Below the pieces are notes generated by a model. That model had not been told where the DNA came from. It searched no databases and was given only the letters and a program-made list of their open reading frames with translations. A stretch of DNA of 5,018 nt. Origin: Candidatus Aminicenantota bacterium. GTDB taxonomy: Bacteria; Acidobacteriota; Aminicenantia; Aminicenantales; Aminicenantaceae. Numbering within the stretch: position 1 is the stretch's first letter; the number at the start of each line of letters is the position of its first letter. The stretch covers positions 1-5,018 of the forward strand of contig DAOWCB010000139.1 of assembly GCA_030633795.1 (NCBI GenBank), given 5' to 3'. Made by a program: the position numbers and the translations under genes. Below, piece by piece: positions 4,673-5,018 of the stretch.

Positions 4673-5018
4673 ATGAAAAAAAAGATTATCATTCTCCTTA
4701 TTGGAATATTATTTTTGTGCAGTTTTGGATTGGCTGAAGATTTCAAGGTTTCCTTCCTTCCTGTGGATCAAATAGAAGTAGGGATGAAGGGAAAGGGAAA
4801 AACTTTCCTCCAAGATGATAAATTTGAAGAGTTCGAAGTCGAGATCTTAGGAATTCTGTACAATTGGCAGCCAAAAAGAAATCTGATTTTAGCCAAACTC
4901 CAAAGCGATGTGTTGGAAAGAACTGGTGTGGTACAGGGGATGAGCGGAAGTCCGGTTTATATCGATGGCAAACTCATCGGGGCTGTTTCTTATTCTTTGG
5001 GAACTTTTTCTAAGGAGG
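4673..5018 (+). CDS. SpoIVB-type peptidase S55 domain protein, N-terminal part (cut by right edge)
   Basis: ATG 4673 opens a frame of 115 codons plus one base that continues past the window edge. Residues 1-21 are a signal peptide (MKKK, hydrophobic core, GLA before ED); Cys16 is not in a good lipobox. The mature part matches the beginning of the S55 domain: IEVGMKGKGKTFLQ at 34-47, FEVEILGILYNWQPKRNLILAKL at 54-76, and TGVVQGMSGSPVYIDGKLIGAVSY at 84-107. In SpoIVB the GMSGSP serine is the nucleophile, here Ser91. SpoIVB itself works in Bacillus spore-signal proteolysis, but exported S55-domain proteins also occur in non-sporulating Acidobacteriota-like bacteria, where I know of no defined role. 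There is no Shine-Dalgarno before the ATG, only an A-rich stretch. The 27-bp gap suggests co-transcription with the SPT-like gene, although TACAAA six bases before the ATG could be a -10 box. The C-terminal part is not visible. Confidence 0.82.
   Translation, partial: MKKKIIILLIGILFLCSFGLAEDFKVSFLPVDQIEVGMKGKGKTFLQDDKFEEFEVEILGILYNWQPKRNLILAKLQSDVLERTGVVQGMSGSPVYIDGKLIGAVSYSLGTFSKE

Overview
The window is moderately AT-rich and gene-dense. It carries six protein-coding genes, two of them cut by the window edges, and no RNA genes, mobile elements or CRISPR arrays that I can see. The gene set suggests a Gram-negative-type bacterium of the Acidobacteriota / Aminicenantota sort: a secreted DUF885 peptidase-like protein, a DsbD N-domain-like secreted protein, a SpoIVB-type S55 peptidase-domain protein with its own signal peptide, and a serine palmitoyltransferase-like enzyme. 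The phylum is an inference from family distribution as I remember it, not a search result.

Left part (1-1479, minus strand): a ketoacyl-ACP synthase III (FabH-type, complete catalytic triad) is followed 123 bp downstream by the N-terminal fifth or so of an exported DUF885-family protein that runs off the left edge. Middle (1480-1887): a 408-bp stretch with no intact gene. It contains coding-like segments in shifted frames that may be a decayed gene, and near its right end a plausible promoter for the next gene. Then comes a small exported DsbD-N-like protein (1888-2367, plus strand) that lacks the first of the two expected domain cysteines. Its stop codon is only 3 bp from the stop of a convergent gene.

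Right part (2371-5018): an extended/atypical short-chain dehydrogenase (minus strand) and a serine palmitoyltransferase-like PLP enzyme (plus strand) diverge from a compact 115-bp control region. The S55-domain gene follows the PLP enzyme after 27 bp and runs off the right edge. An SPT beside a CerR-like NAD-dependent epimerase/reductase resembles the first two steps of bacterial ceramide synthesis: condensation of serine with an acyl thioester, then reduction of the 3-keto product. I infer a sphingolipid module here. The nearby FabH could serve general fatty-acid initiation or feed this pathway.

The clearest regulatory signal is the SDR promoter (TTGACG, 17 bp, TACAAT), which lies 7 nt from the ATG and predicts a leaderless mRNA. 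A second, weaker promoter for the SPT overlaps it on the other strand. I found no clearly undescribed system. The most notable points are this ceramide-like pair with its shared control region, the cysteine loss in the DsbD-N-like protein, and the possible gene remnant at 1629-1887.
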